In this document: positions 9,182-18,410 of the stretch, one piece after another
How the letters are laid out: every line of letters begins with the position of its first letter
Numbering within the stretch: the first letter of the stretch is position 1
Assembly: GCA_028873815.1 (NCBI GenBank)
Contig: JAPPNN010000070.1
Span: 1 to 64,000 of the forward strand
Direction of reading: 5' to 3'
DNA length: 64,000 bases
From: Gemmatimonadota bacterium
GTDB lineage: Bacteria > Gemmatimonadota > Gemmatimonadetes > Longimicrobiales > Gaopeijiaceae
Notes under the pieces: model-generated
What the model saw: only the letters and a program-made list of their open reading frames with translations
What the model was told of the DNA's origin: nothing
Database searches by the model: none
Program-made: the position numbers and the translations under genes

Positions 9182-10450
9182 ATGATCGACGAATTCCGCC
9201 GCCGGGGCCTCCTCGCGGACGCGACCGAGCACGCTGCCGCCGCCCTCAAAGCGGGACAGGTCACCGGCTACATCGGCTTCGACCCCACCGCCTCGTCGCT
9301 GCACGTCGGATCCCTGGTCCCGATCATGGGGCTCGTCCACCTGCAGCGGGCCGGCCACTGTCCGATCGCACTCGTCGGCGGGGGCACGGGCCTCATCGGC
9401 GACCCGTCCGGCAAGGCGCAGGAACGCCTCCTCCTCGACCGGGTCCGGGCCGAGGAGAACGCCGAGGGGATCCGCAGGCAGCTGGCGGCCTTCCTCGACT
9501 TCGAGTCCCGCACGAACCCCGCCCGCATGGCGAACAACCTCGACTGGCTGGACAAGCTCGGATTCGTCGACTTCCTGCGCGACATCGGCAAGCACTTCTC
9601 GGTCAACGCCATGCTGCGCAAGGAGTCCGTCCGGCGGCGCCTCGAGGACGAGGAGTCCGGCATCTCCTTCACCGAATTCTCCTACCAGCTGCTTCAGTCC
9701 TACGACTTCTGGGAGCTCAATCGCCGCTACGGCTGCACGCTGCAGATGGGCGGCTCGGACCAGTGGGGCAACATCACGGCGGGCATCGACCTCGTGCGGA
9801 GGCTCGGCGGGCCCCGCTGCCACGGCATCGTCTTCCCCCTGCTCGCGGCTTCCGGGGGCGAGAAGTTCGGCAAGACGGAGGAGGGCACCGTATGGCTGGA
9901 CCCGCAACGCACGTCCCCCTACCGCTTCTACCAGTTCTGGCTGAACACCGAAGACGCCGACGTGATTCGCTACCTGCGCCTCTTCACCCTGCTCGGCGAA
10001 GCCGCCGTCGCCGCCCTCGAACACGCCGTGGCCGAACACCCGCACCGCCGGGACGCACAGCGCCGGCTGGCAGCGGAGGTGACCCGCACCGTGCATGGGG
10101 CGGACGGGCTGGAGCGCGCGGAGCGGGCGTCCCGGGTGCTGTTCGGGGGCAGCCTGGAGGGGCTGGGGGCGGCGGACATCGAGGAGATCTTTGCGGACGT
10201 GCCGTCGACCGGGCTGGCGAGGTCCGCGCTGGAGGGGGACGGCATCGAACTGGCCGTGCTGATGGCCCATGCAGCCATGGCGCCGTCCCGGAGCGAAGCG
10301 CGGCGCCTCATCAAGGGCGGGGGCGTGTACCTGAACGGCATGCGCGCAGCCGACACCACGGTCCGCGTGGGGCCCGAGGATCCGCTCCACGATCGCTTCC
10401 TGGTCGTCCGGGTCGGCAAGAAGCGCTATTTCCTGGTGGAGCTGGGGTAG
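9182..10450 (+). CDS. tyrS: tyrosyl-tRNA synthetase
   Basis: 422 residues of class Ic aminoacyl-tRNA synthetase. YIGFDPTASSLHVGSLVPIM carries the HIGH-like HVGS near residue 41, LQMGGSDQWGNITAGIDL is the tyrosine-binding strand, and KFGKTEEGTVWLD is the KMSKS-like loop near residue 228. A C-terminal S4 RNA-binding domain follows from about residue 355 (SEARRLIKGGGVYLNG). The ATG at 9182 has GGAG 9 bases upstream. An upstream TTG at 9164 overlaps the menE stop but would add only LTEIQN. It may be read from the men operon; no terminator is visible between them. Confidence 0.95.
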   Translation: MIDEFRRRGLLADATEHAAAALKAGQVTGYIGFDPTASSLHVGSLVPIMGLVHLQRAGHCPIALVGGGTGLIGDPSGKAQERLLLDRVRAEENAEGIRRQLAAFLDFESRTNPARMANNLDWLDKLGFVDFLRDIGKHFSVNAMLRKESVRRRLEDEESGISFTEFSYQLLQSYDFWELNRRYGCTLQMGGSDQWGNITAGIDLVRRLGGPRCHGIVFPLLAASGGEKFGKTEEGTVWLDPQRTSPYRFYQFWLNTEDADVIRYLRLFTLLGEAAVAALEHAVAEHPHRRDAQRRLAAEVTRTVHGADGLERAERASRVLFGGSLEGLGAADIEEIFADVPSTGLARSALEGDGIELAVLMAHAAMAPSRSEARRLIKGGGVYLNGMRAADTTVRVGPEDPLHDRFLVVRVGKKRYFLVELG

Positions 10451-10465
10451 CCCGACCGCTCGCCG

Positions 10466-10495
10466 TTCGAGTTTCGGGCGGGGCTGTACTATATT
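10466..10495 (+). promoter_or_regulatory. candidate promoter of the DUF5916 gene
   Basis: TTCGAG at 10466-10471, an 18-base spacer, then TATATT at 10490-10495, about 30 bases before the ATG at 10527. The -10 element is good and the -35 element is weak. It lies just after the tyrS stop, in the only AT-rich patch of this short gap. Confidence 0.35.
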
Positions 10496-10526
10496 CGGCC
10501 GGTCACACCTTCGAATGGTAGCCTGA

Positions 10527-12863
10527 ATGAAAACAAGCGCTGAACGGCACGTCCAAGGCCGGGGTGGCCGCGCCGTATTCGCACGGATCCTGCGGTGCGC
10601 CTGCGTGATGGCCGCGCTGTTCCCGGCGGCCCCCCTCTTCGCACAGAACTCCGAGCCCGGATCGGGCAACGGCGGATCGGGCGGCACCCTGCCCACAACC
10701 GCCACGGCCGTGGAAGTCACCGAATCGCCGACCGTGGACGGCCGGCTCGACGAGGCCGTCTGGCGACAGGCGGGGGCCATGACCGGCTTCACCCAGCGCG
10801 TGCCCTTCGACGGACAGCCCGCCAGCGAGAGCACCGAAGTCCGCGTGATCTTCGACGATCAGGCGCTCTACGTCGGCGTCTGGGCCTTCGACAGCCAGGC
10901 GGACGCCATCATCTACGGCGAACGCATCCGCGACTACGAGGTCAACCAGAGCGACGCCATCGTCTTCGTTCTCGACACCTACAACGACGACCAGAACGGC
11001 TTCGTCTTCGGGACCACCCCGACGGGTATCGAATACGACGGACAGGTGGCGAACGAAGGACGCGGCGGCGGCCGGTTCCAGGGGGGCGGGTTCAACTCCC
11101 GGCGACGCTTCCAGTCGGGCGCCGGCGGCGGCTTCAACAAGAACTGGGACGGCAGCTGGACGGTGGCGACCACCACGGATGGCGACGGCTGGTACGCGGA
11201 ATTCCGAATCCCCTTCAGCACGCTGCGTTACGGAACCGACAACGACGCCTGGGGCTTCAACGTCATCCGACGGATCCGTCGGCTGAACGAAGAGGCGTTC
11301 TGGACGCCGGTTCCCCGTGAGTTCAATCTCTACCGGCTGAACTACGCGGGCGATCTGGAGGGGATCCGGCCGCCCCTGCGGCGCCTCGCCACGGTAACCC
11401 CGTATGTAAGGGCGTCGACGGAACGGGACTTCACCACCTCCGCCGCTTTCGCCGAGCATGGCGACATCGGAGGCGAGGTCAAGTTTCAGATCACGCAGGG
11501 CCTTACCCTGGACGTGACCTACAACACCGACTTCGCGCAGGTCGAGGTCGACGACCAGCAGCTCAACCTGACGCGCTTCTCGCTGAACTTCCCCGAAAAG
11601 CGGCCGTTCTTCCTCGAGAACGCCGGCTTCTTCAACGTGGGGGGCGGAGGCGCCGACCTGTTTTTCAGTCGCCGGATCGGCATCGCCGACGGGCAGCCGG
11701 TGCATATCAGGGGTGGCACCCGTCTTTCGGGTCGGGCGGCCGGGTTGAACATCGGCCTTCTGCACATCGAGACGGCGGACGAGGCCGGGCTGCAGGCGGC
11801 GCACGGGTACTCGGTGGCGCGCATCGCCAAAGAACTGCCCAATCGATCGCGCGTCGGAAGCCTGTTCATCAACAAGAGCGGACCCGACGGGGACTTCAAC
11901 CGGACGTATGCGGCCGATGTCGCGGTGGGCGTGGGCGAGGCGCTGACCTTCAGCAGCTTCGTGTCCCGGACCGATGATCCGGAGGCCCGGAACGATCCGT
12001 ACGCCTGGGACTTCTCCGGCAACTGGAGCAGCCGCAGCTTTTCCATGACGGCCCAGGCCCGCGAGATCGGCGAGGGATTCAACCCCGAGGTCGGGTTTCT
12101 GCCGCGGCGGGGATATCGCTACTACCAGTCCCACACGATGTACAAGCTCCGGCCCTCCTGGCTGCGGGAGATCCGGCCGCACGTCTCCTGGTTCACCTAC
12201 CGCAGCCGCAAGACCGGCGTCGAACAGGGCTTCGAGGAGTCGTCTCGCCTGCACATCGACTCGCACTGGGAGTGGCCGTCGGGCGCGCAGATTCACACCG
12301 GCGCGAACCTCAACACCGAGGGCATCTACGCACCGTTCCAGATCCGGGGCACGGACGTGGTGGTCCCCGTGGGCACCTACAGTGGGTGGGAGTCGCAGCT
12401 CGTCTTCAACAGCAATCCGGCGGCCAGGTTCTCCGCGACATCGCGCATCAACTTCGGGAGCTTCCTCACCGGTTCACGGTGGGGCGGCAACGGGTCGCTC
12501 ACCTTCCGGCCCAACGCCTCCTTCAGCACCTCGGCGCGCATCAACTACTTCGACGTGAACCTCCCGCAGGGCCAGTTCGAGACCGTCCTGCTCGGCATGA
12601 ACTTCGGCTACTTCTTCACCCCGCGGATCTACCTGCAGTCGCTCGTCCAGTACAGCAACCAGATCGACAGCTGGTCCGCGAACCTCCGCTTCGGCTGGCT
12701 CAACACCGCCGGAACCGGGCTATTCATCGTCTACAACGACGTCCAGGGCTTCGACTATCCCGATGGGCTCAACCCCGACGGAGGACGGTTCGTGGAGAGC
12801 GGTACGCTGGCGCGCTCGTTAATCGTGAAGTTCACGCGTCAGTTCAATCTGCTGGGCGGGTAG
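10527..12863 (+). CDS. DUF5916 outer-membrane protein with CBM9-like N-terminal domain
   Basis: 778 residues. A signal peptide (hydrophobic RILRCACVMAALFPAAPLFA, cleavage after AQ about residue 37) leads to a carbohydrate-binding-family-9-like domain at about residues 60-235 (VDGRLDEAVWRQAGAMTGF, then SDAIVFVLDTYNDDQNGFVF and WYAEFRIPFSTLRYG). The rest is the DUF5916 region, with repeated amphipathic beta strands such as FFTPRIYLQSLVQYSNQIDSW near the C-terminus, probably an outer-membrane barrel. A Gly/Arg-rich loop lies near residues 175-205. Proteins of this type are common in Bacteroidota and Gemmatimonadota; the ligand is unknown. It is a monocistronic unit that converges on the DUF4249 gene with a hairpin terminator between them. 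Confidence 0.8.
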   Translation: MKTSAERHVQGRGGRAVFARILRCACVMAALFPAAPLFAQNSEPGSGNGGSGGTLPTTATAVEVTESPTVDGRLDEAVWRQAGAMTGFTQRVPFDGQPASESTEVRVIFDDQALYVGVWAFDSQADAIIYGERIRDYEVNQSDAIVFVLDTYNDDQNGFVFGTTPTGIEYDGQVANEGRGGGRFQGGGFNSRRRFQSGAGGGFNKNWDGSWTVATTTDGDGWYAEFRIPFSTLRYGTDNDAWGFNVIRRIRRLNEEAFWTPVPREFNLYRLNYAGDLEGIRPPLRRLATVTPYVRASTERDFTTSAAFAEHGDIGGEVKFQITQGLTLDVTYNTDFAQVEVDDQQLNLTRFSLNFPEKRPFFLENAGFFNVGGGGADLFFSRRIGIADGQPVHIRGGTRLSGRAAGLNIGLLHIETADEAGLQAAHGYSVARIAKELPNRSRVGSLFINKSGPDGDFNRTYAADVAVGVGEALTFSSFVSRTDDPEARNDPYAWDFSGNWSSRSFSMTAQAREIGEGFNPEVGFLPRRGYRYYQSHTMYKLRPSWLREIRPHVSWFTYRSRKTGVEQGFEESSRLHIDSHWEWPSGAQIHTGANLNTEGIYAPFQIRGTDVVVPVGTYSGWESQLVFNSNPAARFSATSRINFGSFLTGSRWGGNGSLTFRPNASFSTSARINYFDVNLPQGQFETVLLGMNFGYFFTPRIYLQSLVQYSNQIDSWSANLRFGWLNTAGTGLFIVYNDVQGFDYPDGLNPDGGRFVESGTLARSLIVKFTRQFNLLGG

Positions 12864-12880
12864 CCGCGCGTACACAAGGC

Positions 12881-12903
12881 CGCGCATCATTTTTTGATGC
12901 GCG
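12881..12903. terminator. bidirectional hairpin terminator
   Basis: CGCGCATCA at 12881-12889 pairs perfectly with TGATGCGCG at 12895-12903 around a five-T loop. It lies in the 55-base gap between two convergent stop codons (12863 and 12919), where a shared terminator is expected. No long U tract follows on either strand, so efficiency is uncertain. Confidence 0.65.
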
Positions 12904-12918
12904 CGGGGTTGCCACGCG

Positions 12919-13911
12919 TCAGTCGACTGCCGCCGGGCCGCACAGGGGCAAGTCGGCGTCCCTGGCCCCGCGCGACTCGACCTCGACCTTCCAGCGCACG
13001 GCCGTCCCGAACCAGCCCGTCCCATCGCCGAAGACGGAGGGGATATTGACCTCGCCGTAGTTGTCAATCCGACCGACGCGTGTCCAGTTGGCCCAGTTGC
13101 GGTCGACGGCACCGACTGCAACCTCTGCACTTGCCCCCACCGGCAAGCCCTCGCGCAGCACGCGATAAAGGTCGCTTGTCTGTACGTCGGACACTTCAAG
13201 GAGAAAGTCGCGTGGGAAGAGCGCTTCCGTTTCGTCCGCGCCGCGTAACGTGACCACGAGGTGCAGCGGATACTCGCCGTTCCACAATTTCCCAAGCCCC
13301 GCGAACCTCGCCTCCGCGATGTAGCCCCAGCTCCCTGCCGAGCGCGCCCAGTCGAAGCGATAGCCGGTGTTTGGGTCCAGGCGGCAACGTCCAGCTTCCA
13401 GAGACAGATCCGCTGCGGTGAAGAGGCCGGGCATGGTGCTCTCGCCCGTCAGAATGCCGCCGTCCGGGAGCGTGACCGTCAGCGTCAGCCTTTCGCCCGG
13501 TGCGAAATGTGTTCCGGGTACAGCGGCAAGATGGCAGGAGCCTGCGGGCGGGCGGCGGAAGCCATAAAGAGGTGTCACACAGGTCTCGAGTGGATCGGAC
13601 ACCTCGGCCAGGGGCAGCATCTGTCCCGATTCGCCAACAATCCGGACCGAAGCGCCCGGCACTTCGTGTGCCCACTGACGACGGAACCGTGTAACCAGCG
13701 CACTGGCCCGCGTATCGACGCGGGACGGATCGAGCGGATCGACGGTTAGCACCACGGTTACTCCGGCCACGATCATGTCGGGCAGGGGCTCGACCTCCAC
13801 GTCGGTGAGTTCGCAGCCGGTCAGCAGGAGCAGAACAGGCAGGACCCACCAGCGCCGGCCGGTTGCGGCACGTCTCCAGGGGACGCATCGCAGGGGATTG
13901 TGCGCGCGCAT
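12919..13911 (-). CDS. DUF4249-like lipoprotein paired with TonB receptor
   Basis: 330 residues. The N-terminus has WWVLPVLLLLTGCELTDVEV, a lipoprotein signal with lipobox LLTGC. The body resembles DUF4249: PDMIVAGVTVVLTVDP, a segment on values with PGTHFAPGERLTLTVTLPDGG, and a C-terminal beta-rich part. DUF4249 lipoproteins are usually encoded directly after SusC/FecA-type TonB receptors and are thought to help at the cell surface. Here the ATG shares one base with the receptor stop (TGATG), so they form one operon. The start codon at 13911 was chosen for that overlap and because the signal begins soon after. Confidence 0.7.
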   Translation of the reverse strand: MRAHNPLRCVPWRRAATGRRWWVLPVLLLLTGCELTDVEVEPLPDMIVAGVTVVLTVDPLDPSRVDTRASALVTRFRRQWAHEVPGASVRIVGESGQMLPLAEVSDPLETCVTPLYGFRRPPAGSCHLAAVPGTHFAPGERLTLTVTLPDGGILTGESTMPGLFTAADLSLEAGRCRLDPNTGYRFDWARSAGSWGYIAEARFAGLGKLWNGEYPLHLVVTLRGADETEALFPRDFLLEVSDVQTSDLYRVLREGLPVGASAEVAVGAVDRNWANWTRVGRIDNYGEVNIPSVFGDGTGWFGTAVRWKVEVESRGARDADLPLCGPAAVD

Positions 13912-16589
13912 CAGAACGACACCTCCACTCCGATGGTGGGGAGAATCGGGAGCATCGAGGTTCCGTTGCGAACGGGGACTTCCGGTCTGTAATCGAAGGA
14001 GTAGAGCAACACATTCTTCCGGTTGTAGACGTTGATCACGTTCACGTAGGGGGTGATGCGTCCCCACTCCTTCGCCCAGGTGCGCCGGAACGTGACGTCC
14101 AGTCGGTGCCGTACCGGGTAGCGCTCCCCGTTTCTGGGGCCGAGCACCACGCCGTCATAGGTCGGATCGACCAGCAGGTCGACCATCTGGGCGCGATAGA
14201 TTTCGAAGAAGCCGAGCGGGCGGGTGTACGGGAGTCCCGTACCGAAGTTCCAGCGCAGGCCGGTCTCGACCTCCCAGGGCAGGTTGCGGCGGAGCACGAG
14301 GTCGATGTCGAGGCGGCGGTCGAACACCGGCGCATACCTGATCAGGGGCGCCGGATCCAGGCCCGATCCGGTGTCGCGAAAGGTGTGCTCAGCGTTGAGG
14401 AGCGACACGGAGAGCCAGCCGGTGATCTCGCCCAGATCCCTGCGAATCATCAGGTCTGCCCCGTAGGAACGCCCCTCGCCGGACATCAGGTCATCGGTCG
14501 GATCTTCGGGATCGTCGGCCCAGTCCTGAGCCGCCAACCCCTCGAAGCGGCGATAGTACGCCTCCACGCTGAAAAACCAGGCCTCGTCGCTTCCCGCGAA
14601 TCCCTCGACGCCCGCCTGGAACTGCTCCGAGAGAAGCACGGGCGCCGCGGCGCCGGAAAGCATCCACCATTCCGGACTGATTGGCAGCTTCTCGTCCCGC
14701 ACCGAGAGAATGAACTGCGAATACCGCCCCGCGGCCGCCCGCACGGCCCAGGACCCGTCGCCAAGGAAACGCTTGAGTGCGAAACGCGGTGAGACCACCG
14801 TGGTGGCGGACGCATCACCGGGGCGCCAGTGATCCAGCCGCAGCCCGCCTTCCAGCAGCCAGTCCGAGTTCGGGTTCCAGCGGACCTGCGAGTAGACCCC
14901 CGCCTCCGTGCCGTCTTCACGTCCGGTCGGGAACGCCTCGGGTATTCCGCCTTCGATGGCGTTGTGGTGTTCCAGCCAGCCGACAACCCATCCGGATTTC
15001 CAGCTCAGACGGGGGGCAGGCCGGCGCTCCAGATCGCCGCCCAGGGCAGCACGGCTGATGCGGGTCCTGACCCGTGCATCTCCGAATTCGTCGAATTCGA
15101 ACTTGCTGTCGAAGCGTGAAAAGGAACCATGCAGATCCATCGCCCCCCCGCCCGGCAGGGGACGCGTCCAGGAAGCGCCAACGGCGTCGTTTCCCCATCG
15201 CCACTCGGGGTTGAATGAATTGCCGTCACGGGGTTCGCCGAACTCGTACCCGTCAAGGATTGCCGCCAGATCCTTCATATTGATGACATCCCGACCGGAG
15301 TAGCCGGTGACCCTGATCCTGTCTCCCTTCCTGGTCCATGCTTCGAAAGCGCCCTGCAAGTCATTCAGGCGATACGGAAACGGAGCATTCAGAACGGGCC
15401 TGGTCAGCACGTCCAGGTAGCTGCGGCGGCCAGACACTCGCCAGCGCGCGCTGGCGAGCCCCAGCCGTTCCCGCAGGTTCTCCGACAGGCCGCCCTTCAC
15501 CGCCGCCCGGCTCGCGATGAGGCTTACGCCCGCGTCGACCCCGAATTCCCCGTCCCCGAGATCGGACTCGACCCTCAGCACCGAAGACGTCCGCCCCCCG
15601 TACTCCGCGGGGAAGCCTCCGGAGTGCAGCTCGGCGCGCTGCACCATGTCACCGTTGAAGACGGAGAAGAGCCCCATTGCATGGAAGGGGTTGAAGATCG
15701 GCATGCCGTCCAGGAGGATCAGGTTCTGGTCCGCCGATCCGCCGCGGACGTTGAAGGCGGCGGTGAAGTCGGACACCCGCGTGACGCCGGGCAGTACCTC
15801 GACGCTCTTCATGGGGTCTGGCTCCGCGACGCCCGGGATCGCCTTGAGTTCCTGGCGGTTCATCTCCTGGACCGTGATGCCCCCCGACCGCTCGTACCGT
15901 TCCCGTTGCCGGCTCCGGCGGCCTTCGGCCAGCACGCCGGCCAGCTCGACGGCCTGTTCGGCGAGGGCAACCTCCATGTGAAGGTCGGATCCCGAGACCA
16001 TGTCCACGCCCTGCTCGTGGAGGGCATACCCGATGCGGGCGACCCGCAGCGTATAGCGGCCTGGCTCCAGGTCGTGGAAGGCGAAATAGCCCAGCCGGTC
16101 GGTGCCGGTGATGTGCCGACGGGTGGTGTCCGCGGCGAGCACCAGGCGGACGGTGGCGTCTTCGATGGGAACCGCGACTTCGGAGCGCACGCGGCCACGC
16201 AACAGGCCGTCAGGCGGCGCAACATCGCTGCCGGCCCTGGGGACGACGACGACCTGCGAGCCGAGTTCGACGTAGCCGAGGTCCGTCTCGGCCAGGAGCC
16301 GGTCGAGCGCGCGGGCGAGGTTCAGCGTCGTGCAATCGCAGTCGACGCGGAGGTCGCCGGGCAGAAGACTCGGGCTGAAGGCGATCTGCACGCTCGACTG
16401 TTCGGCGAGGCGCGCGAGGGCTTCCGCCAGAGGCGCCCGCTCGATGGAGAGCATGGAGATGGTCGCCAGCAGGGTGCCGGGCGCGGGGTCCACGCCGGTT
16501 TCGCCCCGGAGTGCGGCCAGCACCTGGGTGTCCTGCGCGGAGAGCGTCGCGGGGAGCAGGACGGCGGCGGCGAGCGCCAGCCTGATCAT
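13911..16589 (-). CDS. TonB-dependent receptor with N-terminal STN signalling domain (FecA-type)
   Basis: 892 residues. Signal peptide MIRLALAAAVLLPATLSAQ. An STN (secretin/TonB short N-terminal) domain at about residues 45-115 (LAEALARLAEQSSVQIAF, then LARALDRLLAETDLGYVEL) is the part that talks to FecR-type anti-sigma factors. A carboxypeptidase-regulatory-like beta sandwich follows (about 125-205), then the plug (VEVLPGVTRVSDFTAAFNVR, LILLDGMPIFNPFHAMGLF) and a 22-strand-type barrel ending in the C-terminal Phe (PTIGVEVSF). The substrate cannot be told from sequence; siderophore, sugar and peptide remain possible. It is third in a leftward sigma-FecR-receptor-DUF4249 operon. The chosen ATG at 16589 begins the signal peptide. 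Confidence 0.88.
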   Translation of the reverse strand: MIRLALAAAVLLPATLSAQDTQVLAALRGETGVDPAPGTLLATISMLSIERAPLAEALARLAEQSSVQIAFSPSLLPGDLRVDCDCTTLNLARALDRLLAETDLGYVELGSQVVVVPRAGSDVAPPDGLLRGRVRSEVAVPIEDATVRLVLAADTTRRHITGTDRLGYFAFHDLEPGRYTLRVARIGYALHEQGVDMVSGSDLHMEVALAEQAVELAGVLAEGRRSRQRERYERSGGITVQEMNRQELKAIPGVAEPDPMKSVEVLPGVTRVSDFTAAFNVRGGSADQNLILLDGMPIFNPFHAMGLFSVFNGDMVQRAELHSGGFPAEYGGRTSSVLRVESDLGDGEFGVDAGVSLIASRAAVKGGLSENLRERLGLASARWRVSGRRSYLDVLTRPVLNAPFPYRLNDLQGAFEAWTRKGDRIRVTGYSGRDVINMKDLAAILDGYEFGEPRDGNSFNPEWRWGNDAVGASWTRPLPGGGAMDLHGSFSRFDSKFEFDEFGDARVRTRISRAALGGDLERRPAPRLSWKSGWVVGWLEHHNAIEGGIPEAFPTGREDGTEAGVYSQVRWNPNSDWLLEGGLRLDHWRPGDASATTVVSPRFALKRFLGDGSWAVRAAAGRYSQFILSVRDEKLPISPEWWMLSGAAAPVLLSEQFQAGVEGFAGSDEAWFFSVEAYYRRFEGLAAQDWADDPEDPTDDLMSGEGRSYGADLMIRRDLGEITGWLSVSLLNAEHTFRDTGSGLDPAPLIRYAPVFDRRLDIDLVLRRNLPWEVETGLRWNFGTGLPYTRPLGFFEIYRAQMVDLLVDPTYDGVVLGPRNGERYPVRHRLDVTFRRTWAKEWGRITPYVNVINVYNRKNVLLYSFDYRPEVPVRNGTSMLPILPTIGVEVSF

Positions 16590-16630
16590 CCGTGCGCCCC
16601 GGAAAAACCGGGTGCCCCGCTGTCGCGGGC

Positions 16631-17668
16631 TCACGAGGCCGCTCCGCGATGGGCGGACTCGATCCTTACAACCCCTGCATCGATGCTGCAGCGGGCGTCG
16701 ATCACGCTGCACACGACGGTCATCACCTCGGTGAGCGACTTCGAGTCGAACCACATGGTGAGCGTCTGGTTCGTGAGGGCGTCGTCGCTGACCACCACAT
16801 CGGTGCCGTAGCGCGCTTCGACCTCTTCCATCGCCACGCCCAGTGGGGTGTCGTGGAAGATCAGGAAGCCGTCCAGCCAGTCGGCCATGCTCCCGGCGGG
16901 GGCGGCCGCTCCGACCGGCTCGGGCAGCCCGCGCAACAGCCTCGTGGCCTGTCCGGCGCCGACCTGCACTTCATGGTCCGAACCGGCGAGGGCGACTCGG
17001 CCCTCGATGACCGCGACGGACAGCTCTTCCGCGTCTGCGGCCAGGTGGAAACGCGTCCCGAGCACCTGGGCCGTCCCGGCATCCGTCACGACGCGAAACG
17101 GGCGGGCCGGGTCGCTTGTAACGGCGAAGAAGGCCTCGCCGTCGAGCGTCACCTCGCGAGCGGCTCCCTCCGGCAAGTCGGTGGGCCAGGCCGTGGTCAG
17201 GCGGCTGTCGGGCCCGAGGCGGATGACGCTGCCGTCGCCCAGTCGCACCATCTCGGTCTCTCCGGGGCCGGTCGTGAATTCCCGGGTCGCGGCGGTCGTG
17301 CTCACGGGGCCGCTGTCACCGCGCATGCCGAGGACGACTTGCCATATTCCCAATCCCACTACCGCCACAACCGCCGCCGCCACGAGGTCGAACCGGCCAC
17401 GCCGCGGGCGCAGAATCCTGAGCCGCCGCCCGACCCTCGCCGCGCCCGACCCCGGCCGCCGTGCCTCCGCCCTCCAGATCACGTCCTCTGCGGCCGGCGG
17501 GTCTCCGGGCACGATGCGGCGGTCGGCGATGCGGCTGGCTTCGACGACGCGGCCCAGCTCGGCCAGAGCTTGTTCGCGTTCCGCCGACCCTCGCAGCCAC
17601 TCCTCGACCGCCGCATTCTCCTCTTCCGTCGTCTGCTTGCGCAGATGCCGGAGCAACAATTCGTCCAT
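16631..17668 (-). CDS. FecR-family anti-sigma/signal transducer
   Basis: 345 residues. The cytoplasmic N-terminal region (MDELLLRHLRKQTTEEENAAVEEWL) is the anti-sigma part. One membrane helix (LVAAAVVAVVGLGIWQVVLG) lies near residues 98-120. The periplasmic FecR domain follows (EFTTGPGETEMVRLGDGSVI, LDGEAFFAVTSD, FRVVTDAGTAQVLGTRFHL). The C-terminal part has an STN-like fold (TPLGVAMEEVEARYGTDVVV). It should receive the signal from the TonB receptor STN domain and control the sigma factor upstream. Start: ATG 17668 has a strong GGGAGGACC site; the ATG at 17686 overlaps the sigma stop (ATGA) and is the alternative. Confidence 0.88.
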   Translation of the reverse strand: MDELLLRHLRKQTTEEENAAVEEWLRGSAEREQALAELGRVVEASRIADRRIVPGDPPAAEDVIWRAEARRPGSGAARVGRRLRILRPRRGRFDLVAAAVVAVVGLGIWQVVLGMRGDSGPVSTTAATREFTTGPGETEMVRLGDGSVIRLGPDSRLTTAWPTDLPEGAAREVTLDGEAFFAVTSDPARPFRVVTDAGTAQVLGTRFHLAADAEELSVAVIEGRVALAGSDHEVQVGAGQATRLLRGLPEPVGAAAPAGSMADWLDGFLIFHDTPLGVAMEEVEARYGTDVVVSDDALTNQTLTMWFDSKSLTEVMTVVCSVIDARCSIDAGVVRIESAHRGAAS

Positions 17669-17682
17669 TCGGTCCTCCCTGG

Positions 17683-18177
17683 TCATCCTGACCAGCCTTG
17701 GCCGCCCTGAGTCGCACTGACCGCCTGCCGCACGCTTCGCAAAGCGGCGCTCATCTGGTTCGCCACCGTCTGCACCGAGATATCCAGCACCGCCGCGGCC
17801 TCCGCGTGGCTGAGCCCCCGCTGAAAGACGAGTTCGAATACGTCGCGGCGGCGGTGCGGCAACGCTGCGACGGCGGCCTCGAACGCGTCCGCGAGCACCT
17901 TCGCGTCGAACTCCTCGGCGGGCGTGGCGGGGCGCGGCGAATCCTGCCATTGCTGGACTTCGGCCCACCGCCGGCGCACTCCCTGCTTCCGCTTCTCGTC
18001 GATCACCAGGTGCTGCACGATCCGGTACAGGTACGCGCGCGCGGAGCCCCGCGGCCGCCAGCCCCGCCTGCGCTCCCACACCTGGATGAACGCTTCCTGC
18101 ACGACATCGCGGGCCAACTCCACGTCGCCCAGCTGCCGCGCCGCGTATCGCACGAGGTCGGCCCAGCAGAGGTCCAT
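17683..18177 (-). CDS. ECF sigma factor (FecI-type), N-terminally interrupted by an amber codon
   Basis: 164 residues from the first ATG after the interruption. Sigma region 2 is clear (DLVRYAARQLGDVELARDVVQEAFIQVWERR, then ARAYLYRIVQHLVIDEKRKQ), and so is region 4 (ALPHRRRDVFELVFQRGLSHAEAAAVLDISVQTV). It should direct transcription of this fec-type operon. Odd: the same frame runs upstream to an ATG at 18309 and encodes 38 codons ending LDGLMAAIRGGSS, then TAG at 18195-18193, then ALGRLMDLCWADL. That is a natural ECF N-terminus with one stop codon in helix 1 of region 2. Either the gene is damaged, translation restarts at 18177, or the base is a sequencing error. Confidence 0.82.
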   Translation of the reverse strand: MDLCWADLVRYAARQLGDVELARDVVQEAFIQVWERRRGWRPRGSARAYLYRIVQHLVIDEKRKQGVRRRWAEVQQWQDSPRPATPAEEFDAKVLADAFEAAVAALPHRRRDVFELVFQRGLSHAEAAAVLDISVQTVANQMSAALRSVRQAVSATQGGQGWSG

Positions 18178-18396
18178 GAGGCGGCCGAGCGCCTAGGACG
18201 ATCCGCCCCTGATCGCGGCCATGAGGCCGTCGAGCCGGTTGTCGCCGGTTGGCGGCCGGGGGTCGTCGGTTTCTCGCATCAGTTGCAGGCTTTGCATTCG
18301 ACTCCGCATTCGGTCTCGTCCTGACACTTATGCCAGGAAAGCGGATGAGGAGCGCCGTACTACCATGGGCGCTGCCTGGCCGACCTGGACAACAAG

Positions 18397-18402
18397 TATT
18401 AT
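18397..18402 (+). promoter_or_regulatory. candidate -10 element for a leaderless vapBC transcript
   Basis: TATTAT at 18397-18402 ends 8 bases before the antitoxin ATG at 18411, so transcription would begin at or very near the start codon. No ribosome-binding site is visible. Two perfect palindromes, ATCATGAT (18401-18408) and TTCATGAA (18408-18415), overlap this site and could be the antitoxin operator. Confidence 0.4.
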
Positions 18403-18410
18403 CATGATTC

